64,000 bases of DNA from Methylobacter sp. (GTDB lineage: Bacteria; Pseudomonadota; Gammaproteobacteria; Methylococcales; Methylomonadaceae). Shown in pieces: positions 1 through 9,030 of this stretch. The notes below the pieces were generated by a model, which saw only the letters and a list, made by a program, of their open reading frames with translations, searched no databases and was not told where the DNA came from. The stretch is from the NCBI GenBank assembly GCA_030679035.1, contig JAUXTH010000114.1, positions 1-64,000 of the forward strand. The letters run 5' to 3'. The translations under genes were made by a program, and so were the position numbers. The first letter of the stretch is position 1. Each line of letters starts with the position of its first letter.

Positions 1-60
1 ACAATCCATCACAAGCACCCACACAAATTATTTTGATCAGGTTTTTAAAGAGCGTGGAGC
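1..60 (-). promoter_or_regulatory. rRNA operon leader with boxA antitermination element
   Basis: Read on the minus strand, positions 53-45 give GCTCTTTAA, the boxA core of gammaproteobacterial rRNA leaders, followed by a TGTGTGGG segment (about 25-17) like the E. coli rrn leader. A 16S rRNA gene should therefore begin just left of position 1 and be transcribed leftward. The same placement (rRNA operon next to tyrZ) is known in Pseudomonas aeruginosa. The 16S sequence itself is not in the window, so the assignment rests on the leader and the promoters. Confidence 0.75.
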
Positions 61-82
61 TAAGCCCCGGTTGAGCTGGACA

Positions 83-110
83 ATTATACAGATCCAATTC
101 AACTTGTCAA
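83..110 (-). promoter_or_regulatory. rRNA promoter, proximal of three
   Basis: On the minus strand TTGACA (110-105) is followed after 16 bases by TATAAT (88-83). Both boxes match the sigma-70 consensus perfectly. It lies about 30 bases upstream of boxA and drives leftward transcription into the inferred rRNA operon. Confidence 0.8.
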
Positions 111-180
111 CATCCCGTTAACTTTTCTTTTTCTTTCCGTCTCTGCCGGAGCAAGTTACCCAACCCCGAAGAAGCCGCCC

Positions 181-208
181 ATTATAACCCGTTCAGCCCC
201 GCTGTCAA
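181..208 (-). promoter_or_regulatory. rRNA promoter, middle of three
   Basis: On the minus strand TTGACA (208-203), a 16-base spacer and TATAAT (186-181). Both hexamers and the spacer length are identical to the proximal promoter at 83-110. Confidence 0.8.
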
Positions 209-276
209 CTTCCATGCCAACTTTATTTCTTGCTACATCCTGCTCTTCCGAGAACCCTGCCCCGAAAGAACCGCGC

Positions 277-304
277 ATTATACGGACATCATCGCTAGCG
301 TCAA
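277..304 (-). promoter_or_regulatory. rRNA promoter, distal of three
   Basis: On the minus strand TTGACG (304-299), a 16-base spacer and TATAAT (282-277). The -35 hexamer overlaps the stop codon of tyrS. No terminator separates tyrS from it, so tyrS transcription may read through into the rRNA promoters. Confidence 0.65.
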
Positions 305-1497
305 GCAGTTATCTTTACTCGCGCAAATTTTCTTTTTCCTACCTGATAAACATGCTGAGCACCTGCCAAAATCTCCAGCTTTGAATCAGAAACTTTCTCT
401 CCGTCAATCTTTACCGCACCCTGCTTTATCATGCGATTGGCCTCGGACGTACTCTCCGTTAATCCGGCGTCCTTCAATAGATTCGCTATGCCGTAACTTG
501 CACCATCAATTTTTAATTCCAATTCATCCATTTCATCCGGCATCGCACCGCGCTGAAATCTGGCTTCAAAATTTTCCAACGCCTTGACCGCAGCAGTCGC
601 ATCATGAAATCGTTCTATAATTTCCTGAGCCAGCTTTACTTTGTAATTTCTTGGATTTGCGCCTTGCTTACACTCCTCGCCCCATAACTTTATTTCAGCC
701 ATAGGTCGAAAACTCAGCAATTCAAAATAGCGCCACATCAATTCATCAGATATGGACATGAGCTTGCCGAACATATCATCGACAGAGTCGGCTATGCCGA
801 CATAATTATTGAGCGACTTGGACATTTTTTGCACGCCGTCCAGCCCTTCCAAAATAGGCATAGTCATGACGACTTGGGGTTTTTGCCCAAAGGCCTCTTG
901 CAGCTGCCGCCCAACCAGCAAGTTAAACTTTTGATCGGTACCGCCTAACTCCACATCAGCCTTCATCGCCACTGAATCATAGCCTTGGATTAAAGGATAC
1001 AAAAACTCATGTATCGCAATAGGCTGCCCTCCTTTAAAGCGCTTGCTGAAATCATCCCGCTCCAGCATTCTGGCTACGGTATGCTTTGCGGCCAATTGGA
1101 TCAAATCGGCCGGCGACATTGCATTCATCCAGCTTGAATTGAACATCACCAGCGTTTTAGTCGGATCCAGAATTTTGAAAATCTGCTCCTCGTAGGTTCT
1201 CGCATTATCAATAACCTCGTCCCGGGTCAACGGCTTGCGCGTCACGTTTTTTCCGGTTGGATCGCCTATCATGCCGGTAAAATCGCCAATCAGAAACAGC
1301 ACCTCGTGCCCCAAATCCTGAAATTGCTTTAACTTATTAATCAATACCGTATGCCCCAGATGCAAATCGGGGGCGGTCGGATCAAAACCCGCCTTAATGC
1401 GGAGGGGCCGTCCTTCTTCCAGCTTTTTAATTAATTCTTGTTTGACTAAGACCTCATCCGTCCCTCTAAGTAGGTGCTCCAATACGTCCTCTTGCAA
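301..1497 (-). CDS. tyrS: Tyrosyl-tRNA synthetase (TyrZ-like)
   Basis: Cytoplasmic class I aminoacyl-tRNA synthetase that attaches tyrosine to tRNA-Tyr using ATP. The HIGH-type signature is H46-L-G-H49 and the KMSKS loop is at residues 224-228. The C-terminal 70 or so residues form an S4 RNA-binding domain. At 398 residues it fits the TyrZ subgroup. Translation starts at TTG (1497), chosen because GGAG lies 7 bases upstream and no in-frame ATG is nearby. It is divergent from the M23 peptidase gene and lies upstream of the inferred rRNA operon, the arrangement known for tyrZ in Pseudomonas. Function is secure; the TyrZ label rests on length and synteny. Confidence 0.97.
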   Translation of the reverse strand: MQEDVLEHLLRGTDEVLVKQELIKKLEEGRPLRIKAGFDPTAPDLHLGHTVLINKLKQFQDLGHEVLFLIGDFTGMIGDPTGKNVTRKPLTRDEVIDNARTYEEQIFKILDPTKTLVMFNSSWMNAMSPADLIQLAAKHTVARMLERDDFSKRFKGGQPIAIHEFLYPLIQGYDSVAMKADVELGGTDQKFNLLVGRQLQEAFGQKPQVVMTMPILEGLDGVQKMSKSLNNYVGIADSVDDMFGKLMSISDELMWRYFELLSFRPMAEIKLWGEECKQGANPRNYKVKLAQEIIERFHDATAAVKALENFEARFQRGAMPDEMDELELKIDGASYGIANLLKDAGLTESTSEANRMIKQGAVKIDGEKVSDSKLEILAGAQHVYQVGKRKFARVKITA

Positions 1498-1672
1498 TGT
1501 CTTTCTCCAAATATCTACAAATGATTCATTATAGAATTAATAACCAACTCACTGAATAAAAACTTTGTGAGGTCTATAATTGGTAAAAACCTTTAAAACC
1601 GCTTAAAATGTGATTATAAATTCATTAAATTCTTTATGATTTACGTAAATTTCAATTATTTAGCATAGCCTA

Positions 1673-3163
1673 GTGAAAAATAGAATCTATACCTCCTTGC
1701 TTTTTGGAATTTGCGCAGCCTTTTCAGTTAGCGGTCACACACAGACAAAACCAGCAACTAAGCCCGCAACAGCCAAGACTATTTCTACTGCCACGCACTC
1801 AAAAAACACAAAGCCTGTTGAAAAGAAAAGTCCCATAACAGCAGTTAAATCCAAGGCTGTCGACAAAAAAACACCTGTTACAACGAAGACAAACAACAAA
1901 AAAGCTTCTATTACCGCAGCCAAACAAACTACGCAAAAAAAACCTGTCGCCACGCCTAAATCTACCGCAAAAAAACAAGCCATAGTTGCTGCGCAGCTAA
2001 ACAACAAAAAATCATCTGTTGCGGCATCTAAATCGGCAACAAAAAAACCAGCCGCCGTTGCTGCCAAGCTAAAAAACAATAAACAATCCATTGCCTCGAC
2101 CAAGCCGGGTCACAAAACCAACTCCGTTGCCTCTTCTGAGCCGACTACAAGAAAACATACCATTATTTCTTCCAAGTCGATCAAAACCGCATCGGTAAAG
2201 TCACCCAATCACAAGCAGCCGCAAAATAATCTGGATTTGGATCTGGATACCACCGAATCGGATCAACCCATCCACGCCGATAACGATCAACAATACCACC
2301 CAGTCATATTAGATCGCCCACAAAACACAACAATTAACACGGCTCACGTATCCATAGAAACCTCTCTATTTCTGGATGGACTTGAGAGCGGCTTACCAAA
2401 AGAGTTGATTCTGCAACTTACCGAAATTTTTGCATGGGACATTGATTTTGCGACTAATCTCCGCCCCGGCGACCAGTTCACGATTGTATATGGCAAGAAA
2501 ATGGTTGACGGCAAAGAAACGGATAGCGACGAAATCCTTGCCGCCGAGTTTATTAACCAAGGATCATCACACACAGCTGTCAGATACATAAGTGAGGCCG
2601 GCACCAGTTATTACACGCCTGACGGACAATCCATGCAAAGGGCTTTTTTAACTACGCCGGTTGACTTTATCAAGATCAGTTCCCCTTTTGACACGCATCG
2701 CAAGCACCCCATCCTTAATCGAATTCGCGCACACAAGGGCGTTGATTACGCGGCAAGAACCGGCACGCCCGTAAAAACAACCGGAGACGGAATTGTTACC
2801 TTCTGCGGTCGCAACGGCGCCTATGGACAAGTCGTCATTATTCAACATAATGATCACTACGAAACGCTTTATGCACACATGTCTAATTTCAAACAAGGCT
2901 TAACCGTCAACGATCATGTCAAGCAAGGCGATGTTATCGGCTATGTCGGCCAAACCGGCTTGGCCACCGGCCCCCACTTGCATTACGAGTTTCATGTCGA
3001 TGGAATTTATCGCGACCCGGAGACGGTCAAAATACCGCATTCAATGCCTATCAGTAACGCATTACTGGCTGACTTCAAAGCCCAGACCCAACCGTACTAT
3101 ACCCAACTTGTACAGGTCAAAGCCAAAGGTTTATTTGCAAAAAACCCCTCTCATTACGATTAA
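1673..3163 (+). CDS. M23 family metallopeptidase (murein endopeptidase)
   Basis: Likely a zinc-dependent peptidoglycan endopeptidase exported to the periplasm. The GTG start at 1673 is forced by an in-frame stop at 1661. Residues 1-24 resemble a signal peptide. Residues about 25-175 are a low-complexity Lys/Ala/Thr/Pro tract built from imperfect NNKK/TKKP-type repeats. An OapA/MepM-like segment (IFAWDIDFATNLRPGD) precedes the LytM domain, whose zinc ligands are visible as H354-xxx-D358 and H435-L-H437. anmK follows 8 bases later, so the two probably form a cell-wall turnover operon. The basic linker probably spans or binds anionic wall polymers (inference). Confidence 0.92.
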   Translation: MKNRIYTSLLFGICAAFSVSGHTQTKPATKPATAKTISTATHSKNTKPVEKKSPITAVKSKAVDKKTPVTTKTNNKKASITAAKQTTQKKPVATPKSTAKKQAIVAAQLNNKKSSVAASKSATKKPAAVAAKLKNNKQSIASTKPGHKTNSVASSEPTTRKHTIISSKSIKTASVKSPNHKQPQNNLDLDLDTTESDQPIHADNDQQYHPVILDRPQNTTINTAHVSIETSLFLDGLESGLPKELILQLTEIFAWDIDFATNLRPGDQFTIVYGKKMVDGKETDSDEILAAEFINQGSSHTAVRYISEAGTSYYTPDGQSMQRAFLTTPVDFIKISSPFDTHRKHPILNRIRAHKGVDYAARTGTPVKTTGDGIVTFCGRNGAYGQVVIIQHNDHYETLYAHMSNFKQGLTVNDHVKQGDVIGYVGQTGLATGPHLHYEFHVDGIYRDPETVKIPHSMPISNALLADFKAQTQPYYTQLVQVKAKGLFAKNPSHYD

Positions 3164-3171
3164 ACAAACCA

Positions 3172-4374
3172 ATGTCTGAGCTTTATATCGGACTCATGTC
3201 CGGCACCAGTCTGGATGGTATTGACGCCGCTCTGGTTGATTTTAAAGACGAAAAAGTCCGGCTTGTCGGGTTTGAATACCAGTCCTTCCCTACCGACCTT
3301 CAAAGCGCAATCCAGAGACTTAGCAAACCTGACGCGCTGATCTCGCTTAAGGAATACGGTGCTATGGACTCCCGGCTTGGGCACTTATTCGCTGACATTG
3401 CTAATAGCTTGCTTGCCAAAGCCGATATTCCCGCCGCATCGGTCAGCGCCATCGGCAGCCATGGGCTAACCGTCTACCATGCACCGGAAATTCGACCGCC
3501 AGGGATGGTGGAAGTGTCGCAATCGGTAGGGAACCGATGCGACAAATTCCCTTTCTCCCTGCAAATCGGCGACCCCAACATAATTGCCGAACTTACCGGT
3601 ATTACCACCGTGGCCGATTTCAGACGCCGGGATATTGCAGCCAAAGGACAAGGCGCGCCGCTGGTTCCTGCCTTTCACCAAGCCATATTCCAGCACCCGA
3701 ATGAGCACCGCTGCATCGTCAATATCGGCGGCATCGCCAATATAACCGTGCTACCCAAACATCAGTCCACAGAAGTTATCGGCTTTGATACAGGCCCCGG
3801 CAACACCTTGATGGATCTATGGATCAAGCTGCAACAAAACCAATCGTATGATAAAAACGGCGCGTGGGCCAAAACCGGCAACATCAATCATGATTTGGTG
3901 GGGCTATTAAAACAAGACCCTTATTTCAATGCCGCCCCGCCCAAAAGCACCGGCAAGGAGTATTTCTCGCTCCCCTGGGTTTACCAGTATTTCGACGCAT
4001 TCAGTTACAAGGCCGAAGACGTACAAGCCAGCTTGTGTTTTTTAACGGCGATTACGATTTGCGATGAGATCAAAAAACACGCCCCGGCTACCGAGCGGGT
4101 ATTGATTTGCGGCGGCGGTAGTCACAATGCCTACTTGCTGGAACTTATCCAACAAAACATGGAATGCCCTGTCGAATCAACTGAACGCTACGGAGCTCAC
4201 CCCGATCATGTCGAGGCCATGGCTTTTGCGTGGCTAGCCAGACAAACCATGAATAATCTGCCGGGCAATCTTAAAGAAGTCACAGGAGCGGTTAACTCTG
4301 TCATTCTTGGAGGGATTTATCAGGGAAACAAAAAGGGCGGCATCCTGTCGCCCGTCGAAGGGGAAAAACTATAA
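3172..4374 (+). CDS. anmK: Anhydro-N-acetylmuramic acid kinase, carrying an in-frame repeat insertion
   Basis: Phosphorylates and hydrolyses 1,6-anhydro-MurNAc to MurNAc-6-phosphate during peptidoglycan recycling. The N-terminal MSGTSLDGID motif and the GFDTGPGN and CGGGSHN segments are diagnostic. At 400 residues it is about 30 longer than usual. About 17 extra residues (PPGMVEVSQSVGNRCD and neighbours) sit between HAPE and FSLQIGD, which nearly abut in other AnmK proteins. They are encoded by a 51-bp element at 3493-3543 that recurs at 19874-19924. The insertion keeps the frame and the catalytic motifs look intact, so the enzyme is probably active. The 3' end nearly abuts the convergent erpA. 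Confidence 0.95.
   Translation: MSELYIGLMSGTSLDGIDAALVDFKDEKVRLVGFEYQSFPTDLQSAIQRLSKPDALISLKEYGAMDSRLGHLFADIANSLLAKADIPAASVSAIGSHGLTVYHAPEIRPPGMVEVSQSVGNRCDKFPFSLQIGDPNIIAELTGITTVADFRRRDIAAKGQGAPLVPAFHQAIFQHPNEHRCIVNIGGIANITVLPKHQSTEVIGFDTGPGNTLMDLWIKLQQNQSYDKNGAWAKTGNINHDLVGLLKQDPYFNAAPPKSTGKEYFSLPWVYQYFDAFSYKAEDVQASLCFLTAITICDEIKKHAPATERVLICGGGSHNAYLLELIQQNMECPVESTERYGAHPDHVEAMAFAWLARQTMNNLPGNLKEVTGAVNSVILGGIYQGNKKGGILSPVEGEKL
3493..3543 (+). repeat. 51-bp two-hairpin GGA-loop element inside anmK
   Basis: It differs from 19874-19924 at one base in 51. A short stem around CCA-GGGA-TGG is followed by a longer one: GTCGCAATCGGT, loop with GGGA, ACCGATGCGAC. It lies in sense orientation to anmK and is translated as PGMVEVSQSVGNRCD. 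Both loops expose GGA, as in CsrA-binding hairpins. Confidence 0.85.
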
Positions 4375-4379
4375 ATCAG

Positions 4380-4712
4380 CTATGCTGAAAAAGAAGACCC
4401 GCAACCGCAAGTCGTAGTCGCGTTAGGATTACGGATAACAAACTGAGCACCAGACAAATCTTCCTTGTAGTCGATTTCTGCGCCGGTTAAATATTGAATA
4501 CTCATTGCATCAATCAACACCGTGACACCGCCGTTTTCAACGCAGGTATCATCTTCATTGACTTCTTCATCAAACGTAAAGCCGTATTGAAAGCCCGAGC
4601 AGCCGCCGCCTGAGACATAAACCCTCAGCTTCAGATTATCATTTCCTTCTTCGGCGATTAATTCGCCCACCTTGGAAGCGGCGCTATCAGTAAAAACTAT
4701 CGGATTTGACAT
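4380..4712 (-). CDS. erpA: Iron-sulfur cluster insertion protein ErpA
   Basis: A-type Fe-S carrier (HesB/IscA family) that delivers clusters to apoproteins in the cytoplasm. At 110 residues it has the expected size. The three cluster-ligating cysteines are visible: C38 in [11 protein letters not shown], and C102 and C104 in the C-terminal TCGCGSSF. It is transcribed in the same direction as argC, 65 bases downstream, and convergently with anmK, the gene order seen in Pseudomonas. Confidence 0.95.
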   Translation of the reverse strand: MSNPIVFTDSAASKVGELIAEEGNDNLKLRVYVSGGGCSGFQYGFTFDEEVNEDDTCVENGGVTVLIDAMSIQYLTGAEIDYKEDLSGAQFVIRNPNATTTCGCGSSFSA

Positions 4713-4777
4713 AGATTAATCACTATAAAAAATGGAGTTAAATAAATTATGACTATACCCAGCTTTTTAGTCAAGAA

Positions 4778-5809
4778 TTATGGATAAAGCGCGATTACCT
4801 TTAACCCTGAGTCTTCCTGTAGCCCGAACATCAGGTTCATATTTTGCACCGCCTGTCCCGCCGCACCCTTAACCAGGTTATCAATCACCGACAAGACCAC
4901 GACGGTTTGGCCGCCCTGCGGCCGGTGAATCGAAATCTGGCAGTTATTGCTGCCCCGGACATTCCGGGTATCGGGATGCGAACCTTGCGGCAGCACATCG
5001 ACAAACGCCTCGTCAGCATATCTTTTTTCATACAACGCCTGCACATCGTCCAGATTGCCATGCGCCTGTCCATATAAAGTAGCGTGTATGCCCCGAATCA
5101 TCGGCGTCAAATGCGGCACAAAAGTCAGCCCGACCGATTTTCCGGCCGCTAACTCAAGCCCCTGGGTAATTTCCGGCAAATGCCGATGACCACCAACCGC
5201 ATAAGCTTTAAAACTCTCGCCGGTTTCACTCATTAACGTCGCCAACTCTGCTTTACGCCCTGCCCCGCTGACACCGGATTTAACATCGGCGATCAAATAT
5301 TTAACATCGATCAGATCGTTTTCCAGCAACGGTAAAAATCCCAGCTGCACGGCAGTCGGATAGCAACCGGGGCACGCGATTAAATTACTCTGTTTAATCG
5401 CCTCACGATTCACTTCCGGCAACCCGTAAACCGCCTCGGCAATTAAATCGGGGCAGGCGTGCTCCATGCCGTACCACTTGCTCCATTCCTTGGCATCTTT
5501 CAACCTGAAATCAGCGGACAGGTCTATCACCTTAACGCCGCGCGCCAGCAATTGCTCCGCCATCAGCATCGCCGTGCCGTTCGGCGTTGCAAAAAACACC
5601 ACATCGCACTCGGCCAGGGTTTCGACCTCAGGCAAGCTAAATACCACATTGATAACACCGCGCAAGCTGGGATAAAGCGTATCAACTCTTAACCCGGTAT
5701 CGCTACGTGAAGTGACGACCGCCACCTCAACATCCGAATGCAACGCTAAAATCCGCAATAGCTCAACACCGGTATATCCGGTTCCGCCCACAATACCTGC
5801 ACGAATCAT
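4778..5809 (-). CDS. argC: N-acetyl-gamma-glutamyl-phosphate reductase
   Basis: NADPH-dependent reduction of N-acetylglutamyl phosphate to the semialdehyde, the third step of arginine biosynthesis. The Rossmann motif GGTGYTG is at residues 8-14 and the catalytic cysteine is C149 in [10 protein letters not shown] place the start at 5809, which gives 343 residues and an AGGA ribosome site 8 bases upstream. A longer open frame to 5869 adds 20 residues without family support. It is divergent from the degenerate qor 5' copy at 5843-5950. Confidence 0.96.
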   Translation of the reverse strand: MIRAGIVGGTGYTGVELLRILALHSDVEVAVVTSRSDTGLRVDTLYPSLRGVINVVFSLPEVETLAECDVVFFATPNGTAMLMAEQLLARGVKVIDLSADFRLKDAKEWSKWYGMEHACPDLIAEAVYGLPEVNREAIKQSNLIACPGCYPTAVQLGFLPLLENDLIDVKYLIADVKSGVSGAGRKAELATLMSETGESFKAYAVGGHRHLPEITQGLELAAGKSVGLTFVPHLTPMIRGIHATLYGQAHGNLDDVQALYEKRYADEAFVDVLPQGSHPDTRNVRGSNNCQISIHRPQGGQTVVVLSVIDNLVKGAAGQAVQNMNLMFGLQEDSGLKVIALYP

Positions 5810-5842
5810 CTGTTTTATCCTACCCACACAATTGTTTATGAA

Positions 5843-5950
5843 AATAACTGGGACATATGATAACCGCAACTTGGATTGTTGACGATGTTGTGACTATGCC
5901 GCAGCCTGAACAGATGCTTGCCATTGAAAGTAGTCTTTTAAAGTTGAGCA
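5843..5950 (+). pseudogene. Degenerate copy of the 5' end and leader of the qor gene
   Basis: This stretch aligns with 9451-9560, the leader and first ~20 codons of the quinone oxidoreductase gene. Both share AATAACTG, ATAACCGCAACT, an ATTGTTGACG/TTATTGACG-type segment, GAACAGATGCTTGC and ATTGAAA. The left copy has substitutions and small indels, and similarity fades after about 5950. It is best explained as a relic of qor left when the KAP gene segment was inserted beside argC. A 99-codon open frame across it shows no family features. Confidence 0.8.
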
Positions 5951-6111
5951 GGTCGTTCGTTTTTGCGGCTCCGGTATCACCGTCCACCAGCCAAATGACT
6001 TCCACGCTGTGGGCCGTGGGCCGCTTCACGTTCCAATTTGCGGCTGCTCCCAAACAACCGAGATTAAGTGTTTACCGCGTTGCTAGCAGCAACTGTTTGA
6101 CTTTGTTGCAA

Positions 6112-9030
6112 TTACAAGTGCAGGGTGTTCAAGCCCGCATACAAACTAAACCATAAGTACAGTTGACCTTCAGCCTTTTCCAATGCGGCAAATCGTTCAT
6201 CAGTTTTTTCATTATTTCGGTAGTCAAGATCGCTCATTAATGTCTTCAGCTCAGGCAAATTATTTGGCCTTTTCATGAGTGCATCATTTAGTCTGTTGAA
6301 ACTATCACTATTTTTATTATAAGCAAAAAATTGCATCACGCTTGTTGCCAACTCACCTTGCGTATAAACGTCTAGCATCAACAAGTGCATGGCTAAACGC
6401 TCATTTATTTCATCGTGTTGAAACGGAACGGGTAAGGGTTGCCTTCGAAAACGCCAAGCTTGCCATTTTTCATCCAACGCCGCATACCACGGTTTTTCCT
6501 GATAAACGCGCACCCTCATGTCAAACAACCGTGCACGGTTGAGCAAACGTTTCCAATCGCGCGGCGTTTTATGATGCTCGGCAAGCCAAAGTTGCCACTG
6601 ACTCATGACCTCGATAAAAACCTGAGTATCTTGAACTTGCAAACTTAAACGCCAAACCATAAGCAGCAATATCAGGCTTAAGCCTCCTGCAAAATCCCAC
6701 AGCCAATAATGTGTGGGATAGAGTTGTTCATCGACAAACACCACAGGCGCGGCTGCCGACTTAGGCCCTGATGATTCAATCGGTTTTTTCTCGGGTTCAG
6801 GTTTGGCATTTTTAGCGAGTTCTACAACAGGTAGTTTACTTTCCACTACGTTCACAGATTTTAACGACTGGCTGGCAAAATCCTGCGCGACTAAACCCAA
6901 ATGCACCCCCGCAAAAGCCAATGCCGAAGCCAACACTAAAATAAACAGGCCGTCATAAACAGGTGTCAGCATCTTGCGGTTAAAGCGCTTAATGGCTTGC
7001 CAACACATCCACAAACCTAACTCAAGTCCACGCCAGACAACCGATACCAACAAACGCAAGGGGCTTTGCAACATGGCAAATGCCAAACAAGCCCAACGCT
7101 GGCTGGGCGAATACGCCAGCCGAGGCCAATACTTCGTCAACTTGCCCCACCAATCGACAACTTCTTCGGCCTTGCGCTGAGTACGGTCAATTAGCGCGAC
7201 TCGACTGCCGTTCACCGCCGGTAAATCGATGCTGATCTGGATAATTTTTTCCAGATAATGTTCAGCAAAGGCTTTGCCTTTGGTATCGGTATCGGCGCGG
7301 GCTACCGCCAAGTCCTTAAATGCCACACCCAACGCATCGGTTACATACTCCCAATCCATCGCCAGCACCGCATAACAGGGCGCGGGCGTCGAGAACAAAA
7401 AGTTCAGCGTCGTCATCACCGACTCGATTTGCTTAGGTTCGCAACGATCCAGATCATCGATTAACAGCAGCAAGCGGCCTTTACCCAAAGCCTTTGCCAC
7501 CGTTTCAAAGTCCCGCGCGAAACGGAAGCGCAAGCCGGCATCTTTCGACCAGTCGGCAACCTGCATCGCCTCCTTGGCGGATTTGCCCAAACGGCTTGCC
7601 AAGGCAACCAATTCCGGGGAAAACGCGCAAAATGTCGCCAACCACGATTTCAGCAAGCGGTAAACCAGCAATGCCGCCAGCACTGCAAAAATCAGTTTAA
7701 ACCACGGCTCGGTGACTGACATTTTTAGCCATGCCGGGATTAACGCCGGTAATTCACGGCTTAGCCAATCGCCGAGGATTTGCCATTGCTGTTGCTTGGC
7801 AAAAAACACTGTTGTCGTAAGACCTGCCAGCACCGCCGCCAAACCTCGGAAGCCGGAACCGGCAAAGCAGCGAAACCACAGCAAACGGCTGCGGAACACC
7901 AAATTATCCAGGCTTAACATAGGTGGCAGGGCTTGCTCTCGGACATGCTCCATTAACGCCGCCAGCAATTGCCCGTCATCGCGGTAATGCCAAGCATTCA
8001 ACTGCACCGCAAACACCTCGCCCTGCAATTCATGCTGCAACAAACCCAGCACCGAACTTTTGCCGCTGCCCCAAGGTGCGGTAATGGCTATCGCCAGCGG
8101 CGGCACGGTGTCGCGGTTGCGGATTAAATCGGCCAGGGTTTTAACCAGCTCCAGCCGTCCTAAGCAGTCTTCTTGGGCTTGGGTAACGGGTGCGTCGTTG
8201 ATGCCGCCTTGCAGTCTACGCGGCTCAGCATAGTAGCTGTAGGTGTGTCGGATCACTAAGCTACCAGTGAGTAACAATAGCAATAAGACTAAAGAACTGG
8301 GAAAAACGGCTAGCTTAGGACGGCTTTCGCCAATTGCTTTTAATAATGGGAGAGAACGATTTTGCCAAGTTGTGCCGCCGTTGTCGGTGGCAAGGATGAT
8401 GCCATCCGAACCCACCACCCAGCCGTGTTGCGGGTCGGTGAACTGTACCGCTTTAAACAATATTGTCGCGCCGCTCTGTTGTGGCTGCCAGCTTTGTCCG
8501 CCGTTGTCGGTAGCAAGAATGACGCCATTCTCACCCACCGCCCAGCCGTGTTGCGGGTCAGCGAACTGTACTGCGGCAAGCGCTGTTGTCACGCCGCTCT
8601 GTTGTGGCCGCCAGCTTTGCCCGACGTTGTCGGTGACAAGGATGACACCATCCGAACCCGCCACCCAGCCGTGTTGCAGGTCGGTGAACTGTACCGCGTA
8701 AAGCGTTGTTGCTACGCTGCTTTGTTGCTGCTGCCAGCTTTGACCGCCGTTGTCGGTGGCGAGGATGATGCCATTCAACCCCACCGCCCAGCCGTGTTGC
8801 GAATCAATAAACGCCACATCATTCAAGTCACCTACATTAACTCCAACCTGTCCCAAAGCCTCATGATTGCTTAACGGCTTCAACCAGGTTTGCGGGTTTA
8901 ACCAATCACTATCCAATCCTTTGCCATTAACAAAATACTCATTGGTTTGCATCAAACTCCAAGCCAATACAGCCAGGAACAAGAACAAAGCGATAAAAAC
9001 TTTCCGGGGCGAGCGCGGTGCAAGTGACAT
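6112..9030 (-). CDS. Membrane KAP P-loop NTPase with N-terminal YCF48-like repeats
   Basis: A 972-residue protein. Residues 11-27 form a membrane anchor. Residues about 64-226 hold four repeats of ~43 residues around QHGWxxGxxGxILxTDNxGxxW, the YCF48/BNR propeller type. A second membrane helix lies at about 243-262. The KAP NTPase domain follows: Walker A APWGSGKSS at 318-326, two membrane helices (about 393-410 and 444-465), and Walker B LLLLIDDLDR at 520-529. More helices lie near the C-terminus. KAP NTPases are membrane-associated STAND-like ATPases, and PifA of plasmid F excludes phage T7. Function here is unknown; a sensor or defence role is possible. The gene stands alone in a segment bracketed by qor 5' copies. 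Confidence 0.85.
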   Translation of the reverse strand: MSLAPRSPRKVFIALFLFLAVLAWSLMQTNEYFVNGKGLDSDWLNPQTWLKPLSNHEALGQVGVNVGDLNDVAFIDSQHGWAVGLNGIILATDNGGQSWQQQQSSVATTLYAVQFTDLQHGWVAGSDGVILVTDNVGQSWRPQQSGVTTALAAVQFADPQHGWAVGENGVILATDNGGQSWQPQQSGATILFKAVQFTDPQHGWVVGSDGIILATDNGGTTWQNRSLPLLKAIGESRPKLAVFPSSLVLLLLLLTGSLVIRHTYSYYAEPRRLQGGINDAPVTQAQEDCLGRLELVKTLADLIRNRDTVPPLAIAITAPWGSGKSSVLGLLQHELQGEVFAVQLNAWHYRDDGQLLAALMEHVREQALPPMLSLDNLVFRSRLLWFRCFAGSGFRGLAAVLAGLTTTVFFAKQQQWQILGDWLSRELPALIPAWLKMSVTEPWFKLIFAVLAALLVYRLLKSWLATFCAFSPELVALASRLGKSAKEAMQVADWSKDAGLRFRFARDFETVAKALGKGRLLLLIDDLDRCEPKQIESVMTTLNFLFSTPAPCYAVLAMDWEYVTDALGVAFKDLAVARADTDTKGKAFAEHYLEKIIQISIDLPAVNGSRVALIDRTQRKAEEVVDWWGKLTKYWPRLAYSPSQRWACLAFAMLQSPLRLLVSVVWRGLELGLWMCWQAIKRFNRKMLTPVYDGLFILVLASALAFAGVHLGLVAQDFASQSLKSVNVVESKLPVVELAKNAKPEPEKKPIESSGPKSAAAPVVFVDEQLYPTHYWLWDFAGGLSLILLLMVWRLSLQVQDTQVFIEVMSQWQLWLAEHHKTPRDWKRLLNRARLFDMRVRVYQEKPWYAALDEKWQAWRFRRQPLPVPFQHDEINERLAMHLLMLDVYTQGELATSVMQFFAYNKNSDSFNRLNDALMKRPNNLPELKTLMSDLDYRNNEKTDERFAALEKAEGQLYLWFSLYAGLNTLHL
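8353..8826 (-). repeat. Four tandem ~129-bp coding repeats (YCF48-like)
   Basis: Within the KAP NTPase gene, four direct repeats with a ~129-bp period encode the W/G-rich propeller units. The DNA copies are very similar, sharing CCGCCGTTGTCGGT and CCCAGCCGTGTTGCG on the plus strand. This suggests recent duplication or gene conversion. Confidence 0.9.

Noticed and set aside
5857-6156. 99-codon plus-strand frame beside argC
   Set aside because: It only overlaps the degenerate qor 5' copy and the KAP gene 3' end; no family features or ribosome site.
8353-8826. Possible CRISPR-like or minisatellite array
   Set aside because: The period is about 129 bp with continuous coding similarity and no unique spacers; these are protein repeats.
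8243-8874. Plus-strand frames of 152 and 170 codons rich in PCCG/VVGGKD repeats
   Set aside because: Antisense shadows of the four YCF48 coding repeats of the KAP NTPase.
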